Positions 36,022-46,960 are shown, counted from the stretch's first letter. The stretch: 64,000 nucleotides of DNA from Alentia gelatinosa (GCA_950022655.1 OX465579.1:13677088-13741087); one strand, 5' to 3'. The notes: a model not told the origin generated them from the letters alone. Translations and numbers: made by a program.

Positions 36022-36296
36022 TTGTACCTGAACTTTTGAAAAGAGTGGCAATCTTTAAGGCTATAAGAAAATGACCAGTCAGACATTAGGTAAGATTAGT
36101 TTTATTTTCATCATAAAATCAAAAAAGGGAACAAAGCACTCTGACCATGCGTCTCATATTATGTTTTTGACAGAGAAAAAGTCTACCTAAGATTTTTTAA
36201 TCAATTACTCCGATAAGGAACAGATATTGGGTGAAGGAAAGTCACATCTAATTTGATATCAAATGAATGAATAAAGTTTTTGCTAATAAAAAAAAA
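36022..36296 (+). repeat. Dispersed repeat R1, copy 2
   Basis: It matches 5432-5712 and ends with 'gctaataaa' and an A9 tail. Confidence 0.7.
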
Positions 36297-36639
36297 AGAA
36301 CTGGTGAGGCCAAAAGATTGCTTGTAATTTGTTTAACTATAATATTATGTAGAAGGCACATGATTTTAGGTCAGGTAATAATCGCCCATAAAAGCCTAGA
36401 TTTCACTTTTATATTTGTCAGACCGCGTTTTCAACTAGGCATAGTCGTAATATATTATAAATCACATTTAGTGATGCTGAAAGTGATTTATTGTATCACA
36501 TACTATGCGAAAATACCATATTGCACGTCACATGATAAATGTTAATTCATCAGTCTGTATATACCTTTGTCGGGCTGTATTTTTTCATCAAATGACCTCA
36601 AACGGCCACTCGTACGGACTCAGTGACCACATTTTCTCT
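36297..36639. other. AT-rich intergenic
   Basis: Nothing was recognised. Confidence 0.3.
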
Positions 36640-37332
36640 TATTACCATTCCGATGATAATCGATCTCAATACAACTAAGATATTAACCCCAAATTCATTC
36701 CTGACCACCCTATCCCACCTTGTCGCGGTGGTGTTAAAGGCATATCCTACAATCCGCAGTGGCGCCACCTGGTGATTTTTAAATAATGTCAAATATTAGT
36801 GAAAACTGGTATTTTTGGGATTCATTCTAATTATACATGAGTAGATTAAACAGTTTGTCACGTTTATCCAATTTTGATGGGTAAAATAGGCCAATTTACA
36901 TGTGTTTGATTTACATAGAAAATGTACTGGAAAATATGGTTTTCTTCAATTCTTTCAAAAACAAGGACAGTGACCTATGATTTTTAAAACCTAGATAAGA
37001 AGTTCTATATATATACTATATTCTGTGAAAGTTTGAGGAAAATGATATCGGTTTTACTATGTGAAAAAAAAACTTTTTAGAATATTGATTTATAAATTTG
37101 TAAAAATACTAGCACGGTGACATCTGATTTTTAAGGTATATTTGTGTCCCACAACACTTGGAGATCATCATATTTTCAGGAAATTGACATGGGTTTTAAT
37201 TTACCAGCCAAATTGTCCGATATACCTTTAAAATTCCATCTCAGGACCTCATTGTATCACTCACAGACAAGCATGGCTTTTCATTGAGGCTCCCCTTGAG
37301 GCATGAACCACCAAGCCACCGCAGCCATTACG
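36640..37332 (+). repeat. Local direct duplication, copy 1 (with insertion)
   Basis: The flanking parts (36640-36737 and 37228-37332) match 37946-38147 without the intervening TTAA element, so this copy received an insertion that the other lacks. Confidence 0.85.
36738..37227 (-). mobile_element. TTAA-target element, copy 1 (490 bp)
   Basis: It starts AGGCATATCCTACAATCCGC and ends AATTGTCCGATATACCT, flanked by TTAA at 36734-36737 and 37228-37231. The duplicated locus at 37946-38147 has a single TTAA at the same point (38040-38043), an empty site that fixes both ends. TTAA targets are typical of piggyBac and Kolobok transposons. No transposase is encoded. Near the left end, the minus strand has CACCAGGTGGCGC (36762-36774), a CTCF-like core. 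Confidence 0.9.
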
Positions 37333-37923
37333 GCACTCTTCCAGCATAGATCCCACGCTCTACTTCCTGCGCTCGCTTGTATCTCTGTCCCAACCTGCCT
37401 GTTTGGGCTCAAATCTAGCCCCTACGCCAGTTTTTGAAATATCCTAAATTCTGAGGGCTTTTGAGGGTATTTTGTGTTCTACATGTAAATAGAGATGAAC
37501 ATATTTATATGGTAAATAAAATACTCTCATTTCTGTTATTATTTATTTCAAACCAGACACAGTCTCTGTGATTACTTTCCTCAGTAGAAAGCACCTAATG
37601 TGTTGCAAGGCTTTGTTTTGTCAACAATGCCCATGTGCTCCTCTGAAGGGGCAGTCTAATCAACTGTAAATTCCCATTATAAAATGGTTTAAGCATGAAA
37701 AAGAAACAACCAGATTGTCTATGAAGCTCCTTTAACAATTCCCATATTTCCATACACATGATATGTGAGTTGTTCGACTTGTATAACTTTTGACAGTTGC
37801 CTTGTTTTGAACCCGAAAATGTTCACTGATCTCCCCTGTCTTTAGTGGATACCCAGGGAACCAGCTTTGGGTTGGGGCAGAGATTAAGCCAGCGCTAGCG
37901 CCGCGAAAGATCTGGGAGAGTGC
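37333..37923 (-). mobile_element. CACTCTCC-ended element R3, copy 2
   Basis: It is the inverted counterpart of 12069-12758. It begins CACTCTTCCAGCATAGATC and ends AAAGATCTGGGAGAGTG. A 9-bp duplication is not evident here. Confidence 0.75.
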
Positions 37924-37945
37924 CAAAATATCGAGTCACACTAAC

Positions 37946-38147
37946 TATTACCATTCCGATGATAACCGATTTCAAAACAACTAAGATATTAACCCCAAAT
38001 TCATTCCTAAGCAGCCTATCCCACCTTGTCACGGTGGTGTTAAAATTCAATCTCAGGACCTCATTGTATCACTCAGTGACAAGCATGGCTTTCCATTGAG
38101 ACTCCCCTTGAGGCATGAACCACCAAGCCACCGCAGCCATTACGGCG
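37946..38147 (+). repeat. Local direct duplication, copy 2 (empty sites)
   Basis: It matches the flanks of the TTAA element at 36.7 kb and contains neither that element nor R3. Confidence 0.85.
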
Positions 38148-38730
38148 AACACAAAGCATTACCTGCCTCCATACATGACCAGCTGGTGCTCATTCGCCAC
38201 TCCTCACCTGTATGTGAAGAGTCCATTCTACGGTGCGACGATACGACGAGCAAACAAGCCCTACCACGAGGTCCCGCCGCCCGCTTTGTAGCCACTCAAG
38301 AGCTCTCATTGTCAGCATATTTGCAAGATGGCGCAAGGGGCACGAATCGCGGCTAACAGCTTGAAAGACCCCGGCAGCTCGTCGGGGGCTGAGATTGACT
38401 CGATAGGAGGCCGTGTGTGGTCTCATGTTTCCCCGGGCTGATTACCAATCATGCCGGCGGCTGACAGTTCAATGCGGCCCGGCGCTGCGTATCGCTACCC
38501 CCCATCTGACCACTGACCCGGGGAAAACACGCCGTAATACGCCTATAGCCTCTCGTGTTTCCGGACTGGGACTCCGGAGACGACCCCGGGGTGGACACGG
38601 TCCTCAAACCGGACCCAGACACGTAGGTGGGACGGACTCCGGATACTCTGTCAAGTATGTCCGGGTCAGAGGTCATTCGTGTAGAGTTTACGTGAGAAGC
38701 GCCGTTAGGGGGCTGTGAGCCTTGGTACAC
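38148..38730. promoter_or_regulatory. GC-rich single-copy islet
   Basis: This CpG-bearing, non-repetitive stretch (densest at 38400-38680) is embedded in AT-rich DNA. Its overlapping frames on both strands show no protein family. It is a candidate distal regulatory DNA. Confidence 0.25.
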
Positions 38731-39238
38731 TACCGCTATGGTTGATATAGGGAAGAAAAGGAGGACAATTTGAATGGATATGTTAAACTCCTCAAGGCTG
38801 AGGGTGAACGAGGTTTTCCTGGGAGTAATGTAAAGATTTATTTGTTTTTTTATACGCGCTATATACATCACCTAGAGACCTAGAGGTTAGAGTGGTCATA
38901 TATAAACCCACTGACATTCTTTTACCTTGAACAAGGATAACTAGGATAATCAAAGCAAATTCTTAAAAAAGTAACACACAGAGGGATACCTCTGCTACTA
39001 AGCCTTTAACATTACATTTCATCTTCATGCACCTACATCTTGAAGTAAGGCAGTAAGCCTATGATTATTTCGAACTCACTGAAAGGAAAATGTTAATCTC
39101 CATGACCCGCGAACAGCGGCAGGATATGGCTGGATAAAAGGAAGACAGGCCATAGAGCCTAAGATATCCAGGATAAATAAACGAATAAAAAAAATAATAA
39201 AAATAAAAATATATATATATATACACACACTTTCAGCA
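38731..39238. other. AT-rich intergenic
   Basis: An A-rich/TA run lies at about 39183-39230. Nothing else was recognised. Confidence 0.35.
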
Positions 39239-39600
39239 TGCTGCCAGAAAACTATCTCTTCAATATCTGCGTGCTATTCACTGTGATAGTCTGAAAGGAG
39301 CAGGATACCAGTGTCTCGGAGACTTAGAAGAATGCTCAGCTGGCCATGCTTGGCCTTGATATTTCTGGATCCTAGACTGAGGTGGTTGCAGAAATATTAG
39401 ATTAACTGGGTTCAATTCATAAGTAATTGATCATGGTAAGCTGGGCACACATCTAACACCCAGAGACACTGGCACCCTGCTCCTTTGCTAATACCACAGT
39501 GAATAGTACGCAGATAGTGAATTGATAGCTCTCATGCAGTACGCTGGAAGTCTGCCTGTGAGCACTCTAACCTCTATAGGCGATGTATACATAGCGCGTG
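39239..39600. repeat. Dispersed repeat R2, copy 3 (foldback form)
   Basis: The left half (39239-39350) and right half (39420-39600) are inverted versions of each other, for example 'ttcactgtgatag' against 'accacagtgaat' and 'gccatgcttggcc' near the centre. Confidence 0.65.
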
Positions 39601-39864
39601 CAAGCACGCTCTAAAAAGTATCCTTCTCACAGTTGACTCTATGCAATATCTTCACTCACGCTCAGATATTACTACGGGTCAATTACATGGAGAATATGCC
39701 CACTTGTATCAGAAACAGGCTAATATTGTGTATATATGTTCACCGGTTTTACAGTAGGGGAGTACGCATCTCGATGCCCACCTGTAGTGCGAATACACAG
39801 TCCAGTCGTGAGCTGAGCACCAATCATAAAACAAACAACAACAAGAAGTTTTACTACTCATATG
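39601..39864. repeat. Decayed hairpin remnant of the H3/H5 family
   Basis: CAATATCTTCACTCACGCTC followed by AGATATTAC (about 39644-39672) and 'ttgtatcagaaacaggctaa' match parts of H3. The rest is unassigned. Confidence 0.5.
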
Positions 39865-40325
39865 GGGGTTGGGAGTAACCTCAGTCGTGAGAGCACTGGA
39901 CTTGTAATCCCAAGGTTATAGGACTTTGTGGGTTCTAGTCCCACCCCTAGCAGGGGTAGATTCTTCTCATACCATGGTTATGTGGTGTGGGAAGTAAAAG
40001 AACCATGATTCCATTGCGCCGATTTCACTCCCGATGTGGTCCAGATCTACTCTAGTTTTGGTGCTGACGCCCACATACCCTATTCCATTGCGCTGATGGC
40101 CTCCAGATAGTCACTAGACAGAGGCAAGTTTTGGTACCAGAACTGAAACTGGAGTGCATCTGGACCACATCGAGAGTAAAATCGGTGCAATGAAATCTAT
40201 AGTAGTAGGGTGAGATTTCTACCTGAATTCATCACATAGATTCAATCACCACCCTTGTAGTGTAGAAGAACCTTCAATGAGAAAGTCTGGTAACGGTTGA
40301 CTGGACGTTAATCAAACCAAACAAA
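39865..40325 (+). mobile_element. tRNA-derived SINE, copy 2, with nested MITE
   Basis: The head reads 'taacctcagtcgtgagagca' (A-box-like) and GGGTTCTAGTCCC (B-box-like), followed by the shared body 'ataccatggttatgtggtgt'. The end is CTGGACGTTAATCAAACCAA. A separate inverted-repeat element interrupts it at about 40007-40197. A decayed tRNA-Thr-like head is plausible, but no functional tRNA is claimed. Confidence 0.8.
40008..40197. mobile_element. Nested MITE inside the SINE
   Basis: The ends ATTCCATTGCGCCGATTTCA and, on the other strand, ATTTCATTGCACCGATTTTA continue pairing for about 39 bp (to GATGTGGTCCAGAT). The shared SINE sequence resumes after it. Confidence 0.85.
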
Positions 40326-41287
40326 TAAATACTACTCATATTTAGTATGTCAGTTCAGTAGAAAGCTACTTATGTACACCTGATGAAGGCCCAATAGCTT
40401 ACTGAAGAGCATGGATCTATGTTATGGATAGCAACAAATACATTTGAGTTTTAAGATTCAGTTGGGCAGCTGGGTCATATCTTATTCAACTATCCAGACT
40501 CAACCATTAATATTAAGATCCTATGCCAGCATTATATCTAAAGAAATAACCACGATAACTATATGCACTGACTTTTAAGGCCCTTTAACCTTCAAAACCA
40601 ATTAACTAAATTATAAAATACTTTCTGCCTGGCAAGGGAAGTCAATTCCAAGTTCATCAAGCATCTAGACTTTGTACTCAATCCACTTATGTTTAACAGG
40701 GGAAAATTATGAAAATTGAAATTAAGCTGAATGATATGATACACAGGGTCTATATGATAGTATTAGTGAAAGGTTGGATGTTAATGATAGATGAGGTAAA
40801 ATTGACACTGAATTGGCTTAATTTAACTTGCAGATGAAGCAGTACTTAACCTGATGATTAAGCGCATCTCCAGTTCTTTCACTGCTGAAATTCATAATGA
40901 TTAACTCCCCAACACTTAATGAGCTGCTTATCACTGAATGCTGTTAGTAACTGGACTGTGGTTTTTATTTTATGATTATAAAACAATCTGACAACCTATC
41001 CTCTTTCTTACACTGTCTGACGTGTCTGACTGACATTATTATTCTCATGTGATCTTCTTTTGCTAATCAACCTGTGACGGAAAAAAACCCACTTAGTCAA
41101 TAAACACAAATCGGCTTTTTTCTCTTCACTGTCGGCTGAGTTCATAATGAACTGACAAGAGGGTGATGGAGAATAGCAGAGTACGCGGGCATTAAACACC
41201 GACCTGACAGCCGGAGATTAATTCATCGACGTCGGCTGTTGGCGTAATGAGCTGACAGTTGTCGAGTCCTGTTCTAACCCTTTCAGG
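40326..41287. other. AT-rich intergenic
   Basis: No gene or repeat family was recognised. Confidence 0.35.
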
Positions 41288-42386
41288 ACGGGTAATGCCT
41301 TAAGGTATTCCCCAGAGTAGACAGGATAATGCCTTGAGGCATTCCCCAGCATAGACCGGATAATGCCTTGAGGCATTCCCCAGCATAGACAGGATAATGC
41401 CTTGAGGCATTCCCCAGCATAGACAGGATAATGCCTTTTAGGCAGTCCCCACCAGATAATGCCTTGCGCCATTCCCCACCATAGAAAGGATAATGCCTTG
41501 AGGCATTCCCAAGAATAGGCATGATAATGGCTAGGGGCATTCCCCACCAGATAATGCCTGGATAATGCATAGATTGGATGATGCCTTGAGGCATTCCCAA
41601 GCATAGATCAAGTATTGCCTCGAGGCAGTCCCCTGCCTAGACTATATAATGCCATGAGGCAATCACCACCAGATAATGCCTTGCCGCATTCCCCAACTTA
41701 GATTGGATAGTGCCTTGAGGTATTCCCCAGCATAGAGGGGATAATGCCTTGAGGTATTCCCCAGCATAGAGGGGATAATGCCTTGATGCATTCCCCAGAA
41801 TAGATCGGATAATGCCTTGAGGCATTCCCCAACATAGATGGGATAAAGCCTTGAGGCATTCCCAAGCATAGACCAGATAAAGCCTTGAGGCATTCCCAAG
41901 CATAGACCAGATATTGCCTTGAGGCATTCCCTACCAGATGATGCCTTGAGGGATTCCCAGCATAGATGGGATAATTCCTCGAGGCATTCCCAAACATAGA
42001 TTGGATGATGCCTTGAGGCATTCCCCAACATAGTTCAGATGATGCCTTGAGGTATTTATTCCCCACTGCAGACCGGAAAATGCCTTCAGGCATTCCCCAG
42101 AATAGACAGGATAATCCCTTGAGAGATTCCCCACCATAAACTGGATAATGCCTTGAGGTATTCCCCAGCATAGTATGGATAATGCCTTGAGGCATTCCCC
42201 AGAATAGATCTGATAATCCCTTGAGGTATTTCCCAGAACAGACCGAATAATGCTTTGAGGCATTCCCTGGCATAGACAGGATAATGACTTGAAGCATTCC
42301 CAAGCATAGACCAGATAATGCCTTGAGGCATTCCCAAAATAGATCGGATAATGCCTTGTGGCATTCCCCAGCATAGATCGGATCAT
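41288..42386 (+). repeat. 34-bp palindromic minisatellite, about 32 units
   Basis: The unit is GGATAATGCCTTGAGGCATT followed by CCCCAGCATAGACC, with an internal palindrome AATGCCTTGAGGCATT. There are many point variants and a few length variants. Long minus-strand frames across it are repeat artefacts. Confidence 0.95.
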
Positions 42387-42540
42387 TATTTTATGATAAA
42401 ATAATTGGTCAATAAATATGAAACTTTCAGAGAATATACCTATGATATAGTATTTAACACTATTTGGTAAAACAAATGATATGAACACGGATGACTTGTT
42501 AGATCACATGATCAAATAATAGAATACGGGTTTAAACAAA
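42387..42540. other. AT-rich junction
   Basis: Short AT-rich sequence after the 34-bp array; nothing was recognised. Confidence 0.3.
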
Positions 42541-43060
42541 AATCGACCCGTCCCAAGTACCCGCCCCGACCAACAGGGCTCTACCACAGAGCCCCGCCTT
42601 TAAAGGGTTAACGCTTGACACGACAGCGACAGACAATCGGTAATCGTCGACCGAATCGGCAATCGCAGGCGCCACGAATCCCTGCGACAAAATTCCCCAG
42701 TGAGAGGTAAAAAAACAAGCCCCTCCTCTCTGAGATCTATTGCAGTGATTTGTCAGCCGTAACACTTCCTTCTCCGCCTCCTTGTCTTCTCAAAGGAGTT
42801 GCTCGTCGAGCAGTTAGGACGAGCTGAAGTCTCAGAGGACGAGGGCGGAAACGAGGGAGGCGTTCTACTGAAGAAACGCCCGCCGCCAAGTGACAGAGCG
42901 CCCGCTGCGGACAATTCTGAAAACAAACCTTTTTTTTGGTTTCCACTGCAAAAATCCACCGTTATTCATTGGCATTTTTCAACCCACCAACGCCATCCTA
43001 TCGTCGCGAGTCCGGTTTCGACTCCAGCAGAGAACGTGATGGAAGCCGCTAAATAAAAGT
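42541..43060. promoter_or_regulatory. GC-rich single-copy islet
   Basis: This CpG-bearing, non-repetitive stretch (for example 'ggtaatcgtcgaccgaatcg' near 42639) shows no protein family in its frames. It is a candidate distal regulatory DNA. Confidence 0.25.
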
Positions 43061-43163
43061 CCGCTCTAAATACTTTGATCGGAATTAATTAGAATTCTTC
43101 AAATGGGGAGATGTACAGTGCTGATAACGCTGGGCAAATGCTGAAGGCAATTTACCGCGCCAA

Positions 43164-43492
43164 TTACTCTCCCAGCAGGTCTTTCGCGGCGCTAGCGCTT
43201 ATTAATCTCTGCCTCAACCCAATGCTGGTTCCCTGGGTTTCCACTAAAGACAGATGGAGCCTAGCAAACAGTAAGGATTCAAACCAGGGTAACTGGCAGA
43301 AGTTATGAAATTCAAACAACTCTTATATTATGAGTTGGGAAATACTGTAATATGTGCATCTCTATTTACAAGTGGAACACAAAATACTCCTCAAAGTGTT
43401 CTGATTTTAGGATATATGAAAAACTGGCGTATGGGGCAGATTTTGCTCCAAACAGGCAGGTCGGTGCTTAGATGCAGGCAGGGGAGGAAGTG
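43164..43492 (+). mobile_element. CACTCTCC-ended element R3, copy 3 (right end lost)
   Basis: It starts TACTCTCCCAGCAGGTC and follows the R3 body (TTCGCGGCGCTAGCG) to about 43492, where the right terminal repeat is absent. Confidence 0.7.
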
Positions 43493-43499
43493 ATTATAT

Positions 43500-43643
43500 A
43501 GAACTGCATCGAAAATCGTATAAATACACAATACTCTATGAGTTTGGATGCGCCGCAATCGTTATCGAGGCAAAGCTGAGTGACGATTATGGCCCATCCA
43601 AAAGAGTGAAGTATTATGTTTTTTACAATTTGAGTGCAGTTCT
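43500..43643. repeat. Hairpin element H13 with GCAAAGC loop core
   Basis: The arms are AGAACTGCA with TGCAGTTCT, TTTGGATG with CATCCAAA, and AATCGT (43557-43562) with ACGATT (43583-43588). The centre is CGAGGCAAAGCTGAG (43566-43580). Confidence 0.85.
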
Positions 43644-43879
43644 GGATTTATCTCCCCCTTTCACTGACATAAAATAGCATCACAATATCAGAATAATTCA
43701 AGTTACTTCATAAATCCAGTTGGTTAATAGTCCATGACATCATCTCATATTCACTCTGACACGACCGTGGCATAGTATTGTCACTTGACCAGGGTGATCG
43801 TTGAGTATTTCTTTCTAACATTATTCCTAAAGCGAAACCCATGGGTGAGATAAGGCAGAGGATCTATGCTAGGAGAGTG
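43644..43879. other. AT-rich intergenic
   Basis: Nothing was recognised. Confidence 0.3.
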
Positions 43880-43888
43880 GGGTTCTCA

Positions 43889-44408
43889 TACTCTCCTAGC
43901 AGAGATCCTGCACTTTACTTCCTGTGGCCGCTTGCATCTCTGCCCCAACCCGCCTGTTTGGGCCCAAATCTGGCCCCTACACCAGAATTTGAAATATCCT
44001 AAATTCTGAGGGCTTTTGGGGTTTTTTTGTGTTCTACTTGTAAATAGATATGAATAAAAAATATTATTTATGGCGAACCAGACACAGTCTCTTTTGTCGG
44101 CAATGCCCATGTGCTCCTCTGAAGGGGCAGTCTAATCAACTGTGGATTCCCATTATAAAATGGTTTAAGTCCGAAAAAGAAACAGCTGGATTGTCTGTGA
44201 AGCTCCTTTAACAATTCCCATATTTTCATACTCATGATATATGAGTTGTTTGACTTGTATAACCTTTGACAGTTGCCTTGTTTTGAATCTGAAATATTCG
44301 CTGCCCCCCCCCCCCCCCCCTGTCTTAAGTGGATTCCCCGGGAACCAGGTTTGGGTTGGGGCAGAGATTGATAAACGCTAGCGCCGCGAAAGATCTGGGA
44401 GGAGAGTG
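43889..44408 (-). mobile_element. CACTCTCC-ended element R3, copy 4 (520 bp)
   Basis: It starts TACTCTCCTAGCAGAGATC and ends AGATCTGGGAGGAGAGTG. The flanks GGGTTCTCA (43880-43888 and 44409-44417) are an exact 9-bp duplication. A C run of about 18 (near 44305) lies inside. Confidence 0.85.
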
Positions 44409-44417
44409 GGGTTCTCA

Positions 44418-45440
44418 GTCTGTATGCGCATGCGTAGGGATGTTATGGCAGTGCAGCAGCAACAGTCGGTCATCCGTATTGACCGCGTGATGTATGGTCC
44501 ACGAGGTATAATCCTGGATATAGTTCCCGGCGCCTGAATCTCCACTCTCCATACGTAGGAGGTGTTCGGCAGCGGAGGTTTAGGGGCTGAGGCTTGGTAT
44601 TGAACTGGAGCAAACACCACGGAACCACTATCAAAATATCCAACTGTGTGTCGAATTTCCGGCCATGTATTGAGTAGCCTCCCTTTGTTTGTGGTTTACC
44701 TTGCTGTGGTTCCCTTCAACGTAAACCCTATCCTCTTGTAAAACCGTTTTAAATATTTCTAATGAACAGAATGCTTTTTTTACGCTGTTTACCCTGAGTG
44801 TAAGCTTTCCGTGCTGTTAAGGCCGCAGGCGTCTCTATTTGTCTTAGCCTGACTTGATTTGCGTGGAGACTGAGCGTAATGATATCCTGCTTAAAGTGTG
44901 GCGTTAGGGAAATAGGTCTCAGGAGGACTCCTCCATAGGAGGAAACAACCTCATCCCTGGCCCTTATCCTATCATAACGTTACGCCCCAGGCTGTTAGAT
45001 CCCCATTTTCTTTAGAGGGAATATACTCACAATCCGTGGCATAAAGCAATGCTTTTAGCGCCAGCATGAAGTGATGAGCTTTCTATTTTGACCACCCTCT
45101 TCAATGTTCACGGTGGGGAAGATTCTGCATGCATCAAAAAGCCTGCACCTGGTGAAGTATTGCCATTGGTGGTGGATCCGAAACATGGCCGCGGGTGGCA
45201 CTCCTGGAGAACGTCAATACCCTCTTAACGGGGTCTTTATGGAGTGAAAGGATGTGAAGACCTCATCAGGGATAATACCCTCTGACTCATCGAGCATTAG
45301 GTGTATATCACGGCTACCCTGGTTCCGACTCAGACACCATATAAGGCTCCTACTCCCCACGATTCACGGATGTCTCGGCCCCTTTGGCACCTCGGCCCCC
45401 TTACGGCACCTCGGCCCCCTTCCACAGCTTTCATGCCTTC
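44418..45440. other. Intergenic, no gene
   Basis: GCGCATGCG near 44424 is an NRF1-like motif. No coding frame was recognised. Confidence 0.35.
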
Positions 45441-45447
45441 ATGGGAT

Positions 45448-45832
45448 AACCCTAACCCTAACCCTATCTTGGCTTCAAATTTGGTCTTCTCTAAGGAAGA
45501 ACACAAAAGAAAACCATTCCCCTAGCCCTATCCCTAACCCTTTCCCTATCCCTTACCCAGCCCTAACCCTATCCCAAACCTTAACCCTAACCCTATCCCT
45601 ATCCCTTACCCACCCCTAACCCTATCCCAAACCTTAACACTAACCCTAACCCTATACCTAACCCTAACCCTATGCCTATCCCTAACCCTAGCCCTAACCC
45701 TAACCCTATACCTATACCTATCCCTATCCCTATCCCTAACCCTAGCCCTAACCCTCTCCCTATCCCTTATTCAGCCCTAACCCTATCCCTAACCCTATCC
45801 CTATCCCTAACCCTTTCCTACCCCTAATATAA
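45448..45832 (+). repeat. Degenerate telomere-like CCCTAA/CCCTAT array
   Basis: Many CCCTAA units are mixed with CCCTAT, CCCTTA and CCCAAA variants, interrupted at about 45472-45520. The strand shown is the C-rich telomere strand. It is internal to the window with unrelated sequence on both sides, so it is an interstitial array. Confidence 0.92.
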
Positions 45833-46090
45833 AATCCCATAGGCTTAACATTGAGTTTCCGTATACCACGGAGACTGGCATACAGAGTTTCATATGCCAC
45901 TAGTGGCATACAGAATTGTTATCACATAATATTCCAAAATCGATGGGACGGGGTAGGATAAAATCAAAACCTGATTCGTTTTAATTGTGGACATCGCATT
46001 CCACTCCTGGAGTTTTGGCTCCGGACTCATGCAGTCACTATGCCAAACTCCAGTTGTGGCATGCAGTGGCCAAGGTTAAAACTCATCCAG
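45824..46090 (-). mobile_element. TATCCTACCC unit, inverted copy of the 16.7-kb element
   Basis: It is bounded by TTTCCTACCCC (45824) and GGGGTAGGATAAA (45950-45963). The tail to 46090 matches 16650-16760 in reverse, but the AAGGCAAAGCCGAG loop core is absent. Confidence 0.7.
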
Positions 46091-46430
46091 TTCCCCCCCC
46101 CCCCCTGTTCTCATGCTTCTTGGTTAAAAAAAACAAGACAGCTGTGGTTGGAGATGCGTGGTGGGTGGGGGCAGTAAACACTGTGCGGGTCCGGTTTAGA
46201 GCCACTATACGGGCGGGTAAGGGAGGGGAGGATATCTGGGAGGCAGAATATAACGGTACCAGATAAAGGCAAATCGCCACCAGCTTCCTTTGTAACATCA
46301 TGGAGAGGCCAGAACCGCCTCCCGCCAAATAACCCCGAAAAGAAAATGTATGACCTCATGAGCGTGGCAGGCATGGTCGCCGAAATCCCCTCACACAAAG
46401 GTCGGCACACTCCAACGCTGCGGCCCTAAA
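46091..46430. other. Intergenic, no gene
   Basis: A C10-12 run lies near 46096. No gene was recognised. Confidence 0.3.
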
Positions 46431-46960
46431 CCGTAATTTTGGGATTTTGTCGAGTTAATTGAGCATTAAGCGTATTTTGGCACATCCCCGCTTGTCAATG
46501 GGGCTATTGTGGACGCGCCTGTCGCTCCGAAGGCTGACGCCCGCCAAACAAACGCAATCAGGCTTAAGTTTCCAAAAGCCGGCGGTATAATGCCGAGCGG
46601 GGATGTGCTACAGCGGGCGGCTATAAATCAGCTTCACTCTCACTCGATTATCTCAACAGGAAAAGGAGCGGTTATCCACCAAACAGAACGAGCCACTGAT
46701 TAAATACCTTAACAACCCGCAGGAAGCGACCCTCCCGAGCCGTCTTCCTCCAGCAAAGCGCTATTATCCGGGAATTAGATGCATTGGGGGGTAGAGAGAG
46801 GGGCCCCACTGTCGAGTGGGCTCGTGAGATTATCATTTGGAGTAGGGCTGATATCAAACAGAGTAAGGAGGGGCAGGCGGCCGCCGTTTGCCCAGGATCA
46901 ACGTTGAGGTGAAATTAAAAACCGCCGAGTCGGTCGTGTGTACCTTTGACTTTTAATGAG
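46431..46960. promoter_or_regulatory. Single-copy islet with homeodomain-like motifs
   Basis: This non-repetitive stretch includes GAGTTAATTGAGCATTAAGC near 46450, GCCAAACAAACGC near 46542 and CTATAAATCAGC near 46620. The density of TAAT/ATTA cores and the CpG content suggest an enhancer-like element. The inference is untested. Confidence 0.3.

Noticed and set aside
39865..39945. Functional tRNA-Thr gene
   Set aside because: A- and B-box-like sequences are present, but stems do not pair well and the sequence continues into a SINE body shared with other copies.
41288..42386. CRISPR-like array of palindromic repeats
   Set aside because: Units are contiguous at 34 bp with no unique spacers, diverged, and in a eukaryotic genome; it is a minisatellite.
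41288..42386. Long minus-strand frames rich in 'GNASRHY' motifs
   Set aside because: They are the 34-bp repeat read through; frame changes follow unit variants and no protein family is recognised.
45448..45832. Chromosome end
   Set aside because: Unrelated sequence with ordinary repeats continues on both sides and the array is degenerate.
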